Origin: Paraphysoderma sedebokerense
Taxonomy: Eukaryota > Blastocladiomycota > Physodermatomycetes > Physodermatales > Physodermataceae
Length of the DNA stretch: 64,000 nucleotides
Assembly (NCBI GenBank): GCA_025602915.1
Contig: JAHLJZ010000047.1
Span: forward strand, 62,001-126,000
Direction of reading: 5' to 3'
The notes beneath the pieces were generated by a model. That model searched no databases. It had not been told where the DNA came from and was given only the letters and a program-made list of their open reading frames with translations. Below are positions 23,304 through 35,799 of the stretch, in pieces (within the stretch, counting starts at the first letter, position 1; the number at the start of each line of letters is the position of its first letter). The position numbers and the translations under genes were made by a program.

Positions 23304-26300
23304 ATGTCATTCTCTTCGCCTGTAGAGAGGTATCTCTTCTCGGACAGACTACGCAAACCAAACCTCTCCAGGTCTTTTATTGAATTTATCAAGAAATTAG
23401 TCGTCGCTAAAGTACATATAGATCTCTGACTACTTGATCAACCATGTCACCGGTGGGCTGACGATAATATACTTGCTATGCGTTCCTTAACTCGTCACTA
23501 TTAGGATGAATTCAACGTTATCTCGGCCGAACTACATTCTATTAACGAACGGCTATCAAATCCTAACATTGGCAAGGTAAGACCTCATTCTATCATCCGC
23601 ACTTATCCAGCTTGTCATCGGTATGCGTTCCTTTGACTCGATTCTGCTTACGTAGAATGAACTCCGCTACGTTCTTATCACCATGATTTACTTTGAAATT
23701 TTGGGACACTCTGCCGAATCCTGCGGATACATGAGTGCACTCATGCTTTGTCAAAAATCTGACTCGATACAGGATAAGCGGTTGGGTATGTGTCTTTCCA
23801 TCTTTGCCACGAGTTGGAATTTTGGATCACTAATTTACAGTTACCTCGTATTTCACGTTACAGCGTATCTCGCTCTGACGCTATTCCTCCACCCGCAACA
23901 TGAATTGACAATAATGTTGGTGAATACTATTACAAAGGTGAGATGAAATTTTCAACCGTTTCTCTTTGGCTCAAGCAACTCATTGCTTTTTCCGGATCAA
24001 AATCGGAATGTAAATGTCATTAAAGGATTTGTCCACGGATGATGAGGCCACTATATCTTGTGGCTTACTTTTGGCAAGTCATCTATTGAATCCACAAACA
24101 ATTCCTATCATCTTGCCAAAGATCGAATCTTTATTGCAACATCGAAAGTAAGTCCAAGATGGTTTCAGTTTTTCTCGAGCCATTTCGTCGCTCGCTGTTA
24201 CCATCATCTTTCTTTTACTGCCCTACATACTGCCAGATCATTAATACTGCTTTGATTATGATGTATAGCTCCAAGATTCGAGAACACTCCCTTTCTACCA
24301 TTAACCATATTCTAAAACGCTCTCCTTCTCCCTCCTCCATGAGCGCAATTTTTCGACTCCTTCCAACTTTAAAATTAACTCTCTTCGATCGATCCCCCGT
24401 AGTTGTTCTCTCCACTCTCCACGTATTATCGTCACTACTCTCTTGTATCACCAAGGTTGAATCAAATTCAATTGAAGACGAATTGCCTATGAGCATGACC
24501 ATAGATTTGATTAATGGCGTGAGTAGCATATTGAAATACATCCTCGATACAGGTCTCGACAAAAATTACGAGTATCATGGTGTTTCGGCGCCATGGATAC
24601 AAGTCGAGTGTCTGAAATTTTTGGGGTTGGCAGGACAATATGCTCAACACGAAGAATCGTAAGTTAACTTCGATTCCTTTAGCTGTAGTCGCATTCTGAG
24701 CAAGCGATATTTATTGAATTTCTAACGAATTGTTAACTAACGGCATTGATATATATAGGTAACAAAGCCAGTCGTCGATCTCATTATGCACACTTTAGTG
24801 AGCGCACAAAAAGGGGTAGACATGACATTTGGTTCGTTCCTGAAATCTCCATTATTTTCAATTTCGATGCATCCTCTTATTCCCTTTTTTTTCTTCAAAA
24901 TCGTATTGCAGCCATCACTCTACAATGTTTCCGTTCTCTGTCGTCTTTAATCTCTCGACCTTCCTCTACTTCGCTCAGTTCACCCTCAATTTCTGGTCAA
25001 CCCCAGCTGAACCCCTCGCCCCATCAATATGGAACGATTTCCGACGCTCTTCGGCCTCACTTCACTGCTCTGGCTAATGTTACTAATAGATATATGTTGT
25101 CACCCAACAACAACCTTAAACTCCTCGGATTACAGTTATTTTCCAACATCAGCCGCATATCTGCTCTTCTGTATGCTTCTCTTTCTAGGGACACACTGTC
25201 TGTAGAAGATCGGTCGGCGTTCAGCGAACATTCTGAAGTTTATAGAAAATTGACCAATGATATCCAGAATATGAAGACAAATGACGAGAGCGTTGAATTA
25301 TTTCGATTGGAAGTGATGGAACAGCTACTCAGAAATCAGGCGATGGCAATGAAGTCGCCCGAGAAAGCAGAAACTCTCGATATATTCAATGCCTCTTCTC
25401 CGATTCTTCCCACCGTGTCCGCTTTATCTTCACCGACGCCACCTTCACCTTCAACTGTCTCAACGTTGGACGTTGTACCTGCCCCGTCTTCTGACGAATC
25501 GTCAGATTTACATAAACCGGGGTCATCTCAACCTCGGAAATCTTTATCGTCAATATCAAATGCAGTATCCAAAGAAACTACGAAGCAGATGCTTCAATCA
25601 TACACAGATTTTTTAGTGAATATTTCCACTGATCAATTCGGAATAAAGAAAACGCATTACCTACAGGGCAAAATTACGACCAAAATATCAGAACTATTGA
25701 TTCAACTTTTTCATTTTACTTCTAAAAACCAGTCACGGTCGCGTTTACGGTCTCGGGCGAGGACACGCTCACACTCTGGAAATAAAAGTAAGAAAGGGAA
25801 ACATAGACAGACCGAGATTGAAAAAGTGCAGGAAAAGGAAGAGGAAGATAAAGAGGGGAATAACGAAGAGAGGAGAGAAAGAGGAGAAAAGAGGGAGGAA
25901 AACGACATGACTGTTATTTTACATACCATCACCATTCTTTTCAAATATGTCCCAGAATGGGTGACGTCCAACGTCACGAATTTGTTATTACAACTTTCTG
26001 ACCCCGACTCGGACGAAGACCAGCCATACCAATCTGGGTCAATAGGCGATCTTGAACCACTTCTACATGAATTACTCAATTTGTTCCTTGATGATTCTCG
26101 TATTTTCCCTGCATCATCCACGCACAATCAACCCAACCCTCGATCCACGCCTTCCCAACAACAACTTCCAGCGCAAACCGTTTCGACCATCTTGTATCTT
26201 TTATCACACTACATTCGTCATCTCAATCATGTAGATCAAGATGTTACAGTAAACAGATTAATCCAAATTATCACATCCTCTTCGCCACCATCTAATTATT

Positions 26301-26632
26301 CTTCAGTTTTGTATGCTTCATTACCTGACGTTGAACCAGGACAACAAATTCAACAACCGTTTCTTAAAATTATATCACTTGAAGCATTAATCGTTATTTT
26401 ACGATTCTTTTGTAAAAAATTGGAACACCATGAATTCAAATCTGATATTCATTGGGTAGATGTAAGACAATCATTGATGGGTGTGAAAAAAGTTGTAACT
26501 GGGGAATTAAGTGAACGACTAGTTGAGGCTTTGGAAGTTTTTGATATCTTCTTCGTTGCTCTGAGGCAAGAGGAAGAGGTAAAATCAAAAAACGTGGAGG
26601 AAGACAAGAGAAACAATGAGTTGATAGGATAA
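23304..26632 (+). CDS. AP-4 complex epsilon-type adaptin, divergent C-terminal half
   Basis: Exon 1 is 23304-23411 (MSFSSPVERYLFSD...), exon 2 23505-23576 (DEFNVISAELHSINERL), then further exons with MIYFEILGHSAESCGYMSAL, AYLALTLFLHPQHELTIML, VNTITK/DLSTDDEATISCG, TIPIILPKIESLLQHRK, KIREHSLSTINHILKRS, YEYHGVSAPWIQVECLKFLG and NLKLLGLQLFSNISRI. All are blocks of the HEAT-repeat trunk of large adaptins. HELTIMLVNTITKDL and YHGVSAPWIQ match AP-4 epsilon better than AP-1 gamma or AP-2 alpha. AP-4 forms coat carriers at the trans-Golgi network. The second half is unusual: Ser/Pro linkers and a highly charged Arg/Lys/Glu block around 25730-25910 replace the usual trunk, and no ear domain is recognisable before the stop at 26632. 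Length is about 860 residues versus about 1100 in animals. Confidence 0.85.
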
Positions 26633-26854
26633 TTTGAGAATATGTACGATATTAGCTGTTTATAATATGGATAAAATGTTGGATATAACAAAGTCATAAA
26701 TGATAATAAAAGAACTCGCATATCGTACATCACCCGGTCTGTGACCGATAACCTCCCCATCTGGGCACGAATTCCCGAGCTTACCATTAAATCATTTTTT
26801 GTCAAAAATTACCCAGGAACTCATTTCAAAATTATGTTAACGTTCAAATTCAGA

Positions 26855-27335
26855 CTTACAAATACAATACCGTAATATCTTGAATCCGCTACATTATACA
26901 ACACCCTCGAAAACTTATACCAAGTATCCATCGAACAAATTCGCAGAGAAGCCAACCACAAATTCACTCATCTCAACTGTGCCAATGTCGTTTTGTCGGG
27001 TTTTTGTTGTTGTATAATGTAGCGGGATTCAAGATATTACGGTATTGTATTTGTAAGTCTGTTGGTAAGTGTCGGTTGATGAAAATTAACGTTGCATTAG
27101 CTACACGATGTACTGGGGACTGTGGTGCGTTTGCTGGTAGGGTAAATGCTGGGTCAATGGTATGGTCGATTTTTAGGTGGGTCAATTGTCGTTTTAAGTT
27201 GATAGACCATAACACCCAATTTTTGCCGTTGGAGTCGAGAACGTCGAAGCATCTTCCATCAGGAAGTTTGACTTGGGGATTTTGTGCTTCGGGAGCATCG
27301 ATGGGAGCGGGAGTGGGATTGCGTCTTCGTGGCAT
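26855..27335. mobile_element. Ty1/copia-type gag relic, rearranged
   Basis: A fossil of a copia-family LTR retroelement. The minus strand (27335-26973) carries the N-terminal part of a gag-type protein; the opposite strand, just left of it, carries another gag-type stretch in reverse orientation. Two arms of about 50-60 bases, near 26855-26905 and 27005-27062, form an imperfect inverted repeat that may mark an inversion or a fold-back copy. No protease, integrase, reverse transcriptase or LTR was found nearby. The relic is small, partial and clearly not whole; several breaks. Arm similarity suggests it is not very old. Confidence 0.7.
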
Positions 27336-28230
27336 GGTTAATTTTTGTTTTTATGTTTGAAATTAGGTGAGCGATGGACTGGTAACGTATTTAGATAAGT
27401 ATGGTCCACGGATTAATAGTTATCTATTATGGATGGATAGTTATCACTTGAAAAACCATATGGCATTGTCATTTTGCGATCACCCAGAGGTTTGACCGAG
27501 CTATAGTAAGATCCGAACACTCAGTTGTGCGCAATACTTGAAAACTGGCAACAATTATCGCGCCTATATGCTGGTGTTGCGGCAATTCGATAAATGGGCA
27601 ATTGAAAGCAAACCGACAATCCTTATATTTCGTGCAATATAAGCTAAAGAGACTGTTAGCCACATGAATGAAAATTTAATAAAATTGAACAACGAGGTTG
27701 GAATGACTGAGGTGCGAGGAAAGTTGATGATTGGTATGTTCTATTAATACCTCTCATCAAACCCACAACAGGCTTAATAAGCATTCTGAAGCCTCTGCTA
27801 TTTTTGGAATTTCCGAATTGTTGTCTGTGGTGCAATTGTTCCAATATACTGAACACGCCATGAGCATTTGTTGACAGGAAATCCTCGCGGTTTGGCTTAC
27901 AAACAAGGATTCGCTGTAAGCAGCAATACCATTTCATTTGATCACCAATAAATCGCAGTGGTCTGCGCCGAAACTTGAACTCATGTGATATAATTAAAAA
28001 ATGAAATGGTTGCAAGTTCTTCTTTTCACAAGGTAGAGAAGTCAATGCTATTTTGCTTTATGAAGTTTCTTTCTATTATGTTACAGCAGCCAGCAATAGG
28101 ACAGCAAAGCAACCAACTAAGAGTATCACGGCAAGATGTTAGAAAGGAAATAAAAAAAACTTTTTCAGTTCTATTTAATTTCGATTCTTAAGTCACTCGC
28201 ACTCATGCCATCGACTTTATTTTGAATTGA
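27336..28230. other. Intergenic, nothing recognised
   Basis: About 900 bases between the gag relic and the MON2 3' end. An open minus-strand frame of 129 codons at 27656-28045 shows no family resemblance in any frame. It may be further decayed element sequence, but I cannot show that. Confidence 0.35.
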
Positions 28231-31200
28231 CTACGACGTCCAAACAGTTCCACACTTATTCAAACAATCCACCAACAACTCAACCACTGATTTATCAATG
28301 TTGCTTCCGATTTCGTCATCCTTTCCTTGTTCCCGTTTCTCTTTATTCAATCCACTTGTTAATGGCGACATTGAAGGTTCGTACTGCGTCGGAGGTCCTG
28401 ACATGGATGGTAATATGGATGAACTCGACGAAGGTGATGATGCAGATGCAACGAGGCAGTCACAAATCGACGGGTATAGATAGAAAAGATGAGCATATGG
28501 AGTCTTGGATATAATTTGATGAATTTGATCTTCTATGTTGAGTGGGATTCAGTAATCAATATATTTAGAACACGTGAGGTTAGAAAGAAATATAACATAC
28601 TAGATGATGATTCAAAAGACTTTATTATTCCTGGTAATAGCTTGATCGTTGATAACTTGAATAGAATGCGTTTTAACTCCTCATCACGTAATCTACGAGA
28701 ACGCCAGTCAATATAAAAGTTTCGAACAAAATAAACATTAAAGATGAATATACCTTGAAAATGGTAATTTCCCATTCAGCTGTTTATCAGTAGTATAAGC
28801 TGTGATAACAGTTTTGCACTTCTCTAGTAATATCGTAACGGCTACTTTTGCTACATGTCGTCTAGTTTCCGGGTAATCTACGAATTTATCAATTTATTGA
28901 TTGGTTAAAGAATTAATAATCACCGAAACCACATAATTAGATTTAAAACCATACCCGAGTACTCATTTGAACAGAAACCAAATAACGCATCTAGGCACGT
29001 CATTGCAAATTTCTCCTTGGTAACTGGCACGCCATTTGACACGGTGCTGACGGGCAGATTTAAAGGCTGTTCTTTTTGTGACGTACCCAGATTAATCCCT
29101 GTAGCGGCGTTAGATGCTTCGCCTTGGGCAGTTTCTCTGGTAGACTGGCTCGCACTCGTGCTATTTAGTACTAAGTTGGTAGTCTCATTCAGCGAAGATG
29201 GTTCAATCATCCTAGAACCATAATCGAAGGATAGTATCAGTTTTTCAAGAATTGCATCTGGTACATGCGGTTGACCAAGTTGAATTATGATGTCGGACTG
29301 GATTGATTTAATAAACGAAATATCAAATTGTTCATTTGCATTCAAGTCCTCGAGCGACAGTGCAGTCGAAGGAGAACTTGCAAAATTGGAAAAAGAGGGG
29401 AAATAATGAAGTATCAAATTAGCAAACAGGTCTTGTGTCAATTCGTTAAATGAAGGAAAAGGTTATGATACCTCTTCGACATTACGTATCCTTCAATTCC
29501 TTCGACTATCGCCTCAAATATAGAGTTCGTACGCTCCGGCGGCAAAACTATTAAGATGATAAATGCCGCAAACGTTAATGCTCGTTCATATGACTGGCAT
29601 AGAGCAGAAATTTTTTACCACTCATATTTTTTTCGACCATTTTCAATCCTGCCGCGACAATGTCTAAGAAGGAAGTGGTAGCGGCTTTCCATATGGCTGA
29701 TGCATCCTGTTTCCCACTTGCTGGGCAATTGTATTTCAGCTTCATAGGTTCGGAAAGCGTCTACGAAACATTAAAAAAGCATATTGTTAAAGTTAAATTC
29801 GAACATACACTGAACGGTCGAGATCGCGTACCTTAATAACCTTCTCAAACACGCCATCCTTATAAATCTCCATATTTTCAACAAATCTGTGGAACATCGA
29901 AGTCCCCAGATTCATGGCTCGTTTTGATAAGGCGATATAGCTGGGATAATTAACAAATTTCTTTCCGGTCGCGGAATCATTTGAATTACCGGAAACGTTT
30001 GATCTGAAAGCCAACAACACCAAATCCATCAGTCCATGTAGGATGAGAGATGGAGCCAACGGAACATCTGTATCAAGCTTGATAAGGCATTCCAATACGG
30101 CGTTCTGCAAAGGCACTAACTGATCCGCATCATTCGGATATTCTTTTCCTCTTCCAGCGTAATCCAGAACGGTTTTAAGAGCATCCAATAAACGTTTTAT
30201 GAGTCTGGTATCGAAATTCGGTTTCAAAATGAGATACAAGTCATTGAAAGACGTGACGTAAAGAGTCAATGTTTCATGCGATATTTCGGTTTGAAGTGTG
30301 ACAGATGATATTGGTGTAGGTGGTAGCGTCGGTGATTGAGGTCGAATTTTGGCCATTGACAAGCCGATATGTTCCCAGACTGCCCAAGCCGTGGTCCACA
30401 AGTTCAAATACTTTTGTTGAGTATTCGCAGGAAGGGACGGATATTCTGATGAAAGCGATAACAACATCTTAAACCCCTTCATACTAGCTAGAGACACTTC
30501 TGGTGAACTATAAAGGCCAAATTCTTCGATATAACCCAACAATGTACCCCAAGCTTTCTCAAAGTTATCCATGGTAATCAATGTCGGCAATACATCTTTA
30601 AATATTTTAGTCTCACCAAGTAAGGTTAACACCTTTGTCTCGTCCCATTGCTTCCCTACTGTATTTCTTGAATGATGAACCATCACTAATTTTTCCTTTG
30701 GCTTCTGATTTGAGGGATTTGCAATAGCTTGGGATGACCCGACTTTAATTGTATCGAACAGGGGAAACAGTATTTTCCAGATGCAAGAGTTCCACAGGTC
30801 GATTGTCATTGCGTTAGCATTATTTGTAATCGTACGAAATAAAGTTTGAATTGCGCCGTTGCGAACTTCCGGGCGAGAATCGGAGCAAACTGTCAGAAGT
30901 TGAAGGAGAAGCTCCATCCATAGATCAATAATTGCTGAACTTTGTGCGATCGGGCGACCAGTAGAATCAGTATTATCGACTGAAGCGGATAACTTAATGA
31001 GGTCGTCTTTGTTCGTTTGAACGTGATCCGATATAGTCCATAACAATCCGACAGATGTAAGACTAATATTCAAATCCTCGGTCTGGAGCGCGAACGAAAC
31101 GACGGTTGAAGCACACTGATACAGCGTTTTTGTATCTAGAGCAGATAAATAATCTGTACATATCAATTGTAAACATGGAAAAGCTACTTTGACTAAACCC

Positions 31201-34200
31201 AATGCTTTCGATTGTGTAGGAGATTGTAAAGGTGTCCTCGGTGATGAGGATGATTGGGATTCGATTCCCACAGAGTCGTCATCGGTTATTAAAGCAGGCT
31301 TGTGGTTTGACGAGGGCAATATACAGACGCTTTTTAATATATCGAAAATGGTCGACCAAGTGTGGGTGAATGAGTGACCCGACATTTGCAAAATCTTCGC
31401 CAGAGTATCCAAAGCTTGCTTCGGTACCTCTACCGACACAGTTGTCGTTGAAGCTGAAATGGAACTAGTGATGCGGTTGAGTGGATGTAACAATTTCTTT
31501 TGAAGAACCGGATCAGTTTGTACCGAATTCCGATCAAGCTGTTGCATTGCGTTGGATACTATCTCACAGACGGATTCACAAGCTAGCATTCGCACAGAGA
31601 GAGCGGAGGATGAATTGTTGGCCACATTCACAAGGTTATTTATAATGAGATCCCATGCTTCCGGTAACTGTGTAGCGATTCTGGAAAGGTTATGAGACGA
31701 TATCTGTCGTAACTTATCAATAGCATACTGCTGATCGTCGGTTTTCTAGTTCAACAAACGTTGGATACAAATCAAATAGGCATAGTAGCGAGTAAAGAAT
31801 GTACGTACCGACGTGAACTTAGGTACAATTCCCTTTAGATGCAAGATATTTGACTGTTCGCTATTAAACCCACTTCCGCTCGGCGAATCAGCAGATACAG
31901 GACCTTCGTTCCCAGATTTCTCGCCACTTAGATGACACAATGCCTTAACAAAATTCACAAATGCAGAATCGGAAAAAGTTTTTGACGACTCAAATAACTT
32001 CTTCACATTTTTGAGTAAAATCATCAATTCTGATTCTGCAAAGGAAGTGCTGACGGGAGTTCCTTGAGGCGAAGCGGTTTTTCGATCTGCCTTGACGGGC
32101 GATATTGCCGAACTAAATTGATTTGACATTGCCAACTTCTTTTGTAGTAATGTTGACCCGGCCCTCGTCATTTTGTTATTGAGAATGTATTCCGCTTGCT
32201 GCAATGTTTCCAATATCGCTATCCATGCCGAACCCAACACACTCGAGAGACAGTGTGCAACACTGATGATGGCAGAGATACATATTAGATTTTTATCTGA
32301 CATCGACGGAAGATTGGCACCAGCCGTTGTAGTTGAAGCGACACTGTCATGCAAGGAGCGGTCTGTATATCCAGGCAGCGAATTTTTGCAAAGTGATGTA
32401 AGAAATGCATCTCTTGGCGTCACCAGGTCAAGGAGACCGGCCACATTTGTGAAATTCTGGAAGGAGCGGACAATAACGAGAAGGAATTCGTCGTCAACCG
32501 AAGAAGTGAGAAAAAGAGACAACGACGCCAGAAGTCCCGGCCATGCCACATTAGCCATGTCTTTTGTTGTGAGAATAGCCGGAGTTAGTTCGATTTTGCC
32601 GGGTTCCTCTTTCGACACCGAGCCTTGGTCCTGAGGAATCACGGTTTGAGTGAACCCTTCGATAATCGAGGCCGTACAATTGAGTGATAAATAAGTCAAA
32701 TATAAATCCGGAATTTGCGGGGGGTCCATTTTGTCTAGTTGATCAATGCTAGTGATGATTGCATCGATTAAATATAAATTCACGCATGAGATGAGGATAA
32801 TAGGAGAGAAGAAATACCATGGGATTCTCAAAATGCTGGACGATGTCAGAATAGCCATATCCCCACTAGATCCTCCAGCAATATTACCAGCTGATTCACT
32901 ACCAGAAGATGCCCCCGAGCCTACATGTATTAATGGCTTCTCTGCCCCTAGTTTATTCAAAGAGTTGATGAGATCTTGAAATAAATTCGATGAATGCTTT
33001 TGTTGGTCGTATATTCGAAAAATAACTCTACATATGACGGATTTCGGGGTTAACAACACTTTGCCCATTTCCTTCGATCTAAAAATTCAACCCAATTTTT
33101 TTTACCTTAGAAAAACCGCATCAGAGCATATTGCTTTGAAAACTTCCATTGCCAGGACCCTTTGCCATAACGGGTTGTCTGGTTCTAGAATTTTCAACAA
33201 CATTGAAAGAAATATTTCACATTCTGTTCCCTGTGGAAACAATCAGTACTCAAGTAAAACTAACAAAAGGCAACGATTTTTCGCAAACCATAGCCTCACT
33301 AAAATATTTTATCAAAATTAGCACCACACGCATTAACCGAAGTGTTTGGGCAAAATCTGTCTTTTCAGAAAATGTCTTGATGACAACAGGGCAAACGCGC
33401 TGTTGCACAAGGTAAGAGAATTGCGGGTGCTAGGTTTCCGAAGTTGTCAGTTTGCTGCCTTAATATTGGACGGGATGTCCATTTACCTTCAGAAAAACTT
33501 GGTGATGATTGGTAAGAATGGATTCCATCAATTCCAAGCCGAAAGTTCGAGGCAGATTGGAAACACGAATGAACTGAGGTGGATCTCCGCTGGAAAGTAG
33601 ACACAAATCCTAGAAGGTAGGCATGAATAACTGAGTTTCTGCGACGACAATATACAAATCTGTACCTGAAAAATCAGATAGGCATCTTTTGCACACGGCC
33701 TGAGTGTATCTGTAGCATTTGATGCTGCCGCCATCATTTTGCCCAAATCTGTTGAAACTGTCGCGTTAATCCAATCAGGCTTGCGTGGCAATTAAGAGAG
33801 AGAATTACCATCTGGTTGGTCCTTATGATACATTTGATCTTCTTTCGTTACTTTATCAAACATGTAAATGACCAGCTGTCGTAGAATAGCGGAAGCGGTA
33901 TTGTTTACTACGGCTACTTTTGATTCTTGTAATCGAAAGCACAAGAGAAGCGCCTGCGAATTACAGGCTGTCGTTAACTAATTGTTAACTGAGGTCTTAT
34001 AAGAATACAACATTACCTCTGCAAGCAATTCCCCATGTACTGTATCATAATTTGAGAGTAATGGCAAAATTGTCTGTAGCACTTTGAGTTGGATTTCTGT
34101 TCCTTGATTTAGAATATCAGACAGAGTCCGGACAACTGTTTCAACAGATTTAACATCCTGTTATCAGTCCAAAGAATCATCAGTCTTGAAATCTATAAAT

Positions 34201-34705
34201 CAGTGGACATTTCATGTGACATACTTCTGGAATTGCGTGCTGAGATATCAGTTTTTGTAGACATCCGATGGCCATCGTAATCAATTTGGGTTGCTTTGTT
34301 TCGCAAGCAAGCAGAAAAGGACGTAACGTTTCTTCACTTTTCGCTAAATCTAAACGGCGGTAGATAAGACGAAATAAATGGTCGACAGTTCCATTAGTAA
34401 AGAAAATGAATAAAACTAGATTCATTTGGTGAACTAATAACGGTCCATGTCGAACAGCATCTGTTCATTTGGTCTTACCTGAACATAGCTCCGTTATTGA
34501 TTTATCTTTTCCAGACCGAAGAATTGCAATTAATCTTTCCGAAGACTATATGTTCAAGTTTGAATTGATATCATTTCATATTAGCCACAAAAACCTCGAC
34601 TACGCGAATCGAGAAACCTACATCTTTAATTTCGGGGTGCCGTTTTTTAGCTTCATTTGATAAATTAATAAGTTCAGACTGCAAAAAATGTGCGAGGCCA
34701 GCCAT
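28231..34705 (-). CDS. MON2: MON2-type endosome/Golgi trafficking protein (Sec7/BIG-related)
   Basis: A long gene in many exons. The start at 34705 gives [19 protein letters not shown], as in the MON2 DCB region. The central exon 31631-29793 (612 codons) has [48 protein letters not shown] and [11 protein letters not shown], which are HDS-type blocks of MON2. The C-terminal exons give [35 protein letters not shown] and [17 protein letters not shown], then a Ser-rich tail ending [11 protein letters not shown] before the stop at 28231-28233. There is no Sec7 catalytic domain, as expected of MON2. In yeast the protein works with Neo1 and Dop1 in endosome-to-Golgi recycling. Length would be near 1700 residues. 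Exons in the 31740-34430 segment were followed only through partial frames. Confidence 0.9.
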
Positions 34706-35799
34706 AATTATGTGAACGTTGTTTTGAAATAACTATGGTCAATTGTTCGCTAACGTAGTGTCACGGAAACTTTCCGAGCGAATGCAAGAGCCGAAGACTT
34801 CTGACCTCCTGTGTACCGGAAACTTCTTTAACCGCAGTTCGATGTACTACACGTATATCGGATAACCTGGTCTATAAATTATTTCAAAGTTGGTAGCAGA
34901 AATTTTGGGTATGCATGCAATTTACGTGGTAAACAGTCAAATTGACATGTCATCGTTTGGTGATTTGTTTACGCTTGACTTGTTTGTCACTCGGAATGCA
35001 CAATTGTCACAACTTACACCGCTTCAGACATGGAAGAAGATATATGCAAAGGAATATGTATCATTTGTTCAACTTTAAATTTGCCATCATGGTTGGAGAA
35101 TAAGAAGTGCTCAAATCAACATCGATAGGAAGCAGCATTTTGTCATATTGAAGAGAAAAAGCAATGCAAATTTACCAGTATTTGATATATAATTATGATA
35201 AGGTCGATGCCAGCAAAGCCAGATACTGCTGCCAACTTTAATTGAATGTTGTAGAGGATTCGCGTCATACTTCTTGACCACTCTTTGAACAGTGGATCCA
35301 CTCCGAGTCGCCTGACGATGGGTGGAGTCTGACCCTGGCGAACACTGAATATCGCAAGCTGACTGAGTTACAGCTAGCATGGACAATTGTTGGTCAATAT
35401 TAACACTACTGTGAGCTCTGTGGTAGTCTCGCTGTTGGCGCCAGAAAAATGCCTGGTCATGAAGTGTTGAGAAGCGGGGATAGGGTAATAGGATTATATA
35501 ATTTAGAATCAAGGATAAGTCACTTTTAAAATATTAAAAAACACTTTAAAAAATACAATCAAAGCTATCAATAAATGACACTATATGGCTGTACAGAACT
35601 ACTGCGACTTAAACCTATCGCTTCAAATTTCCAATTGTACTCGAATTCTCTTGACCCTATTTCTGTACAATATATTACAATGTTCCATCTAATTCGGGAA
35701 CACTAAGGTGTGAAGATATGGCAGCAAGAAAATGGCTACCTCCTAGGTCAAGGCTATGTCTTAAGGGCGCTAGGTCTACATAAGGCTACTCTTAGTCGT
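34706..35799. other. Intergenic with an unsupported minus-strand frame
   Basis: About 1.1 kb between MON2 and the Zn2Cys6 gene. A minus-strand frame at 35111-35512 (133 codons, with SVNIDQQLSMLAVTQS and RSGSTVQRVVKKYDANP) looks composition-wise possibly coding but has no partner exon or family. The promoter of MON2 must also be here. Confidence 0.35.

Noticed and set aside
27656-28045. 129-codon minus-strand frame
   Set aside because: No family resemblance in any frame; an attempt to read it as part of the copia relic failed.
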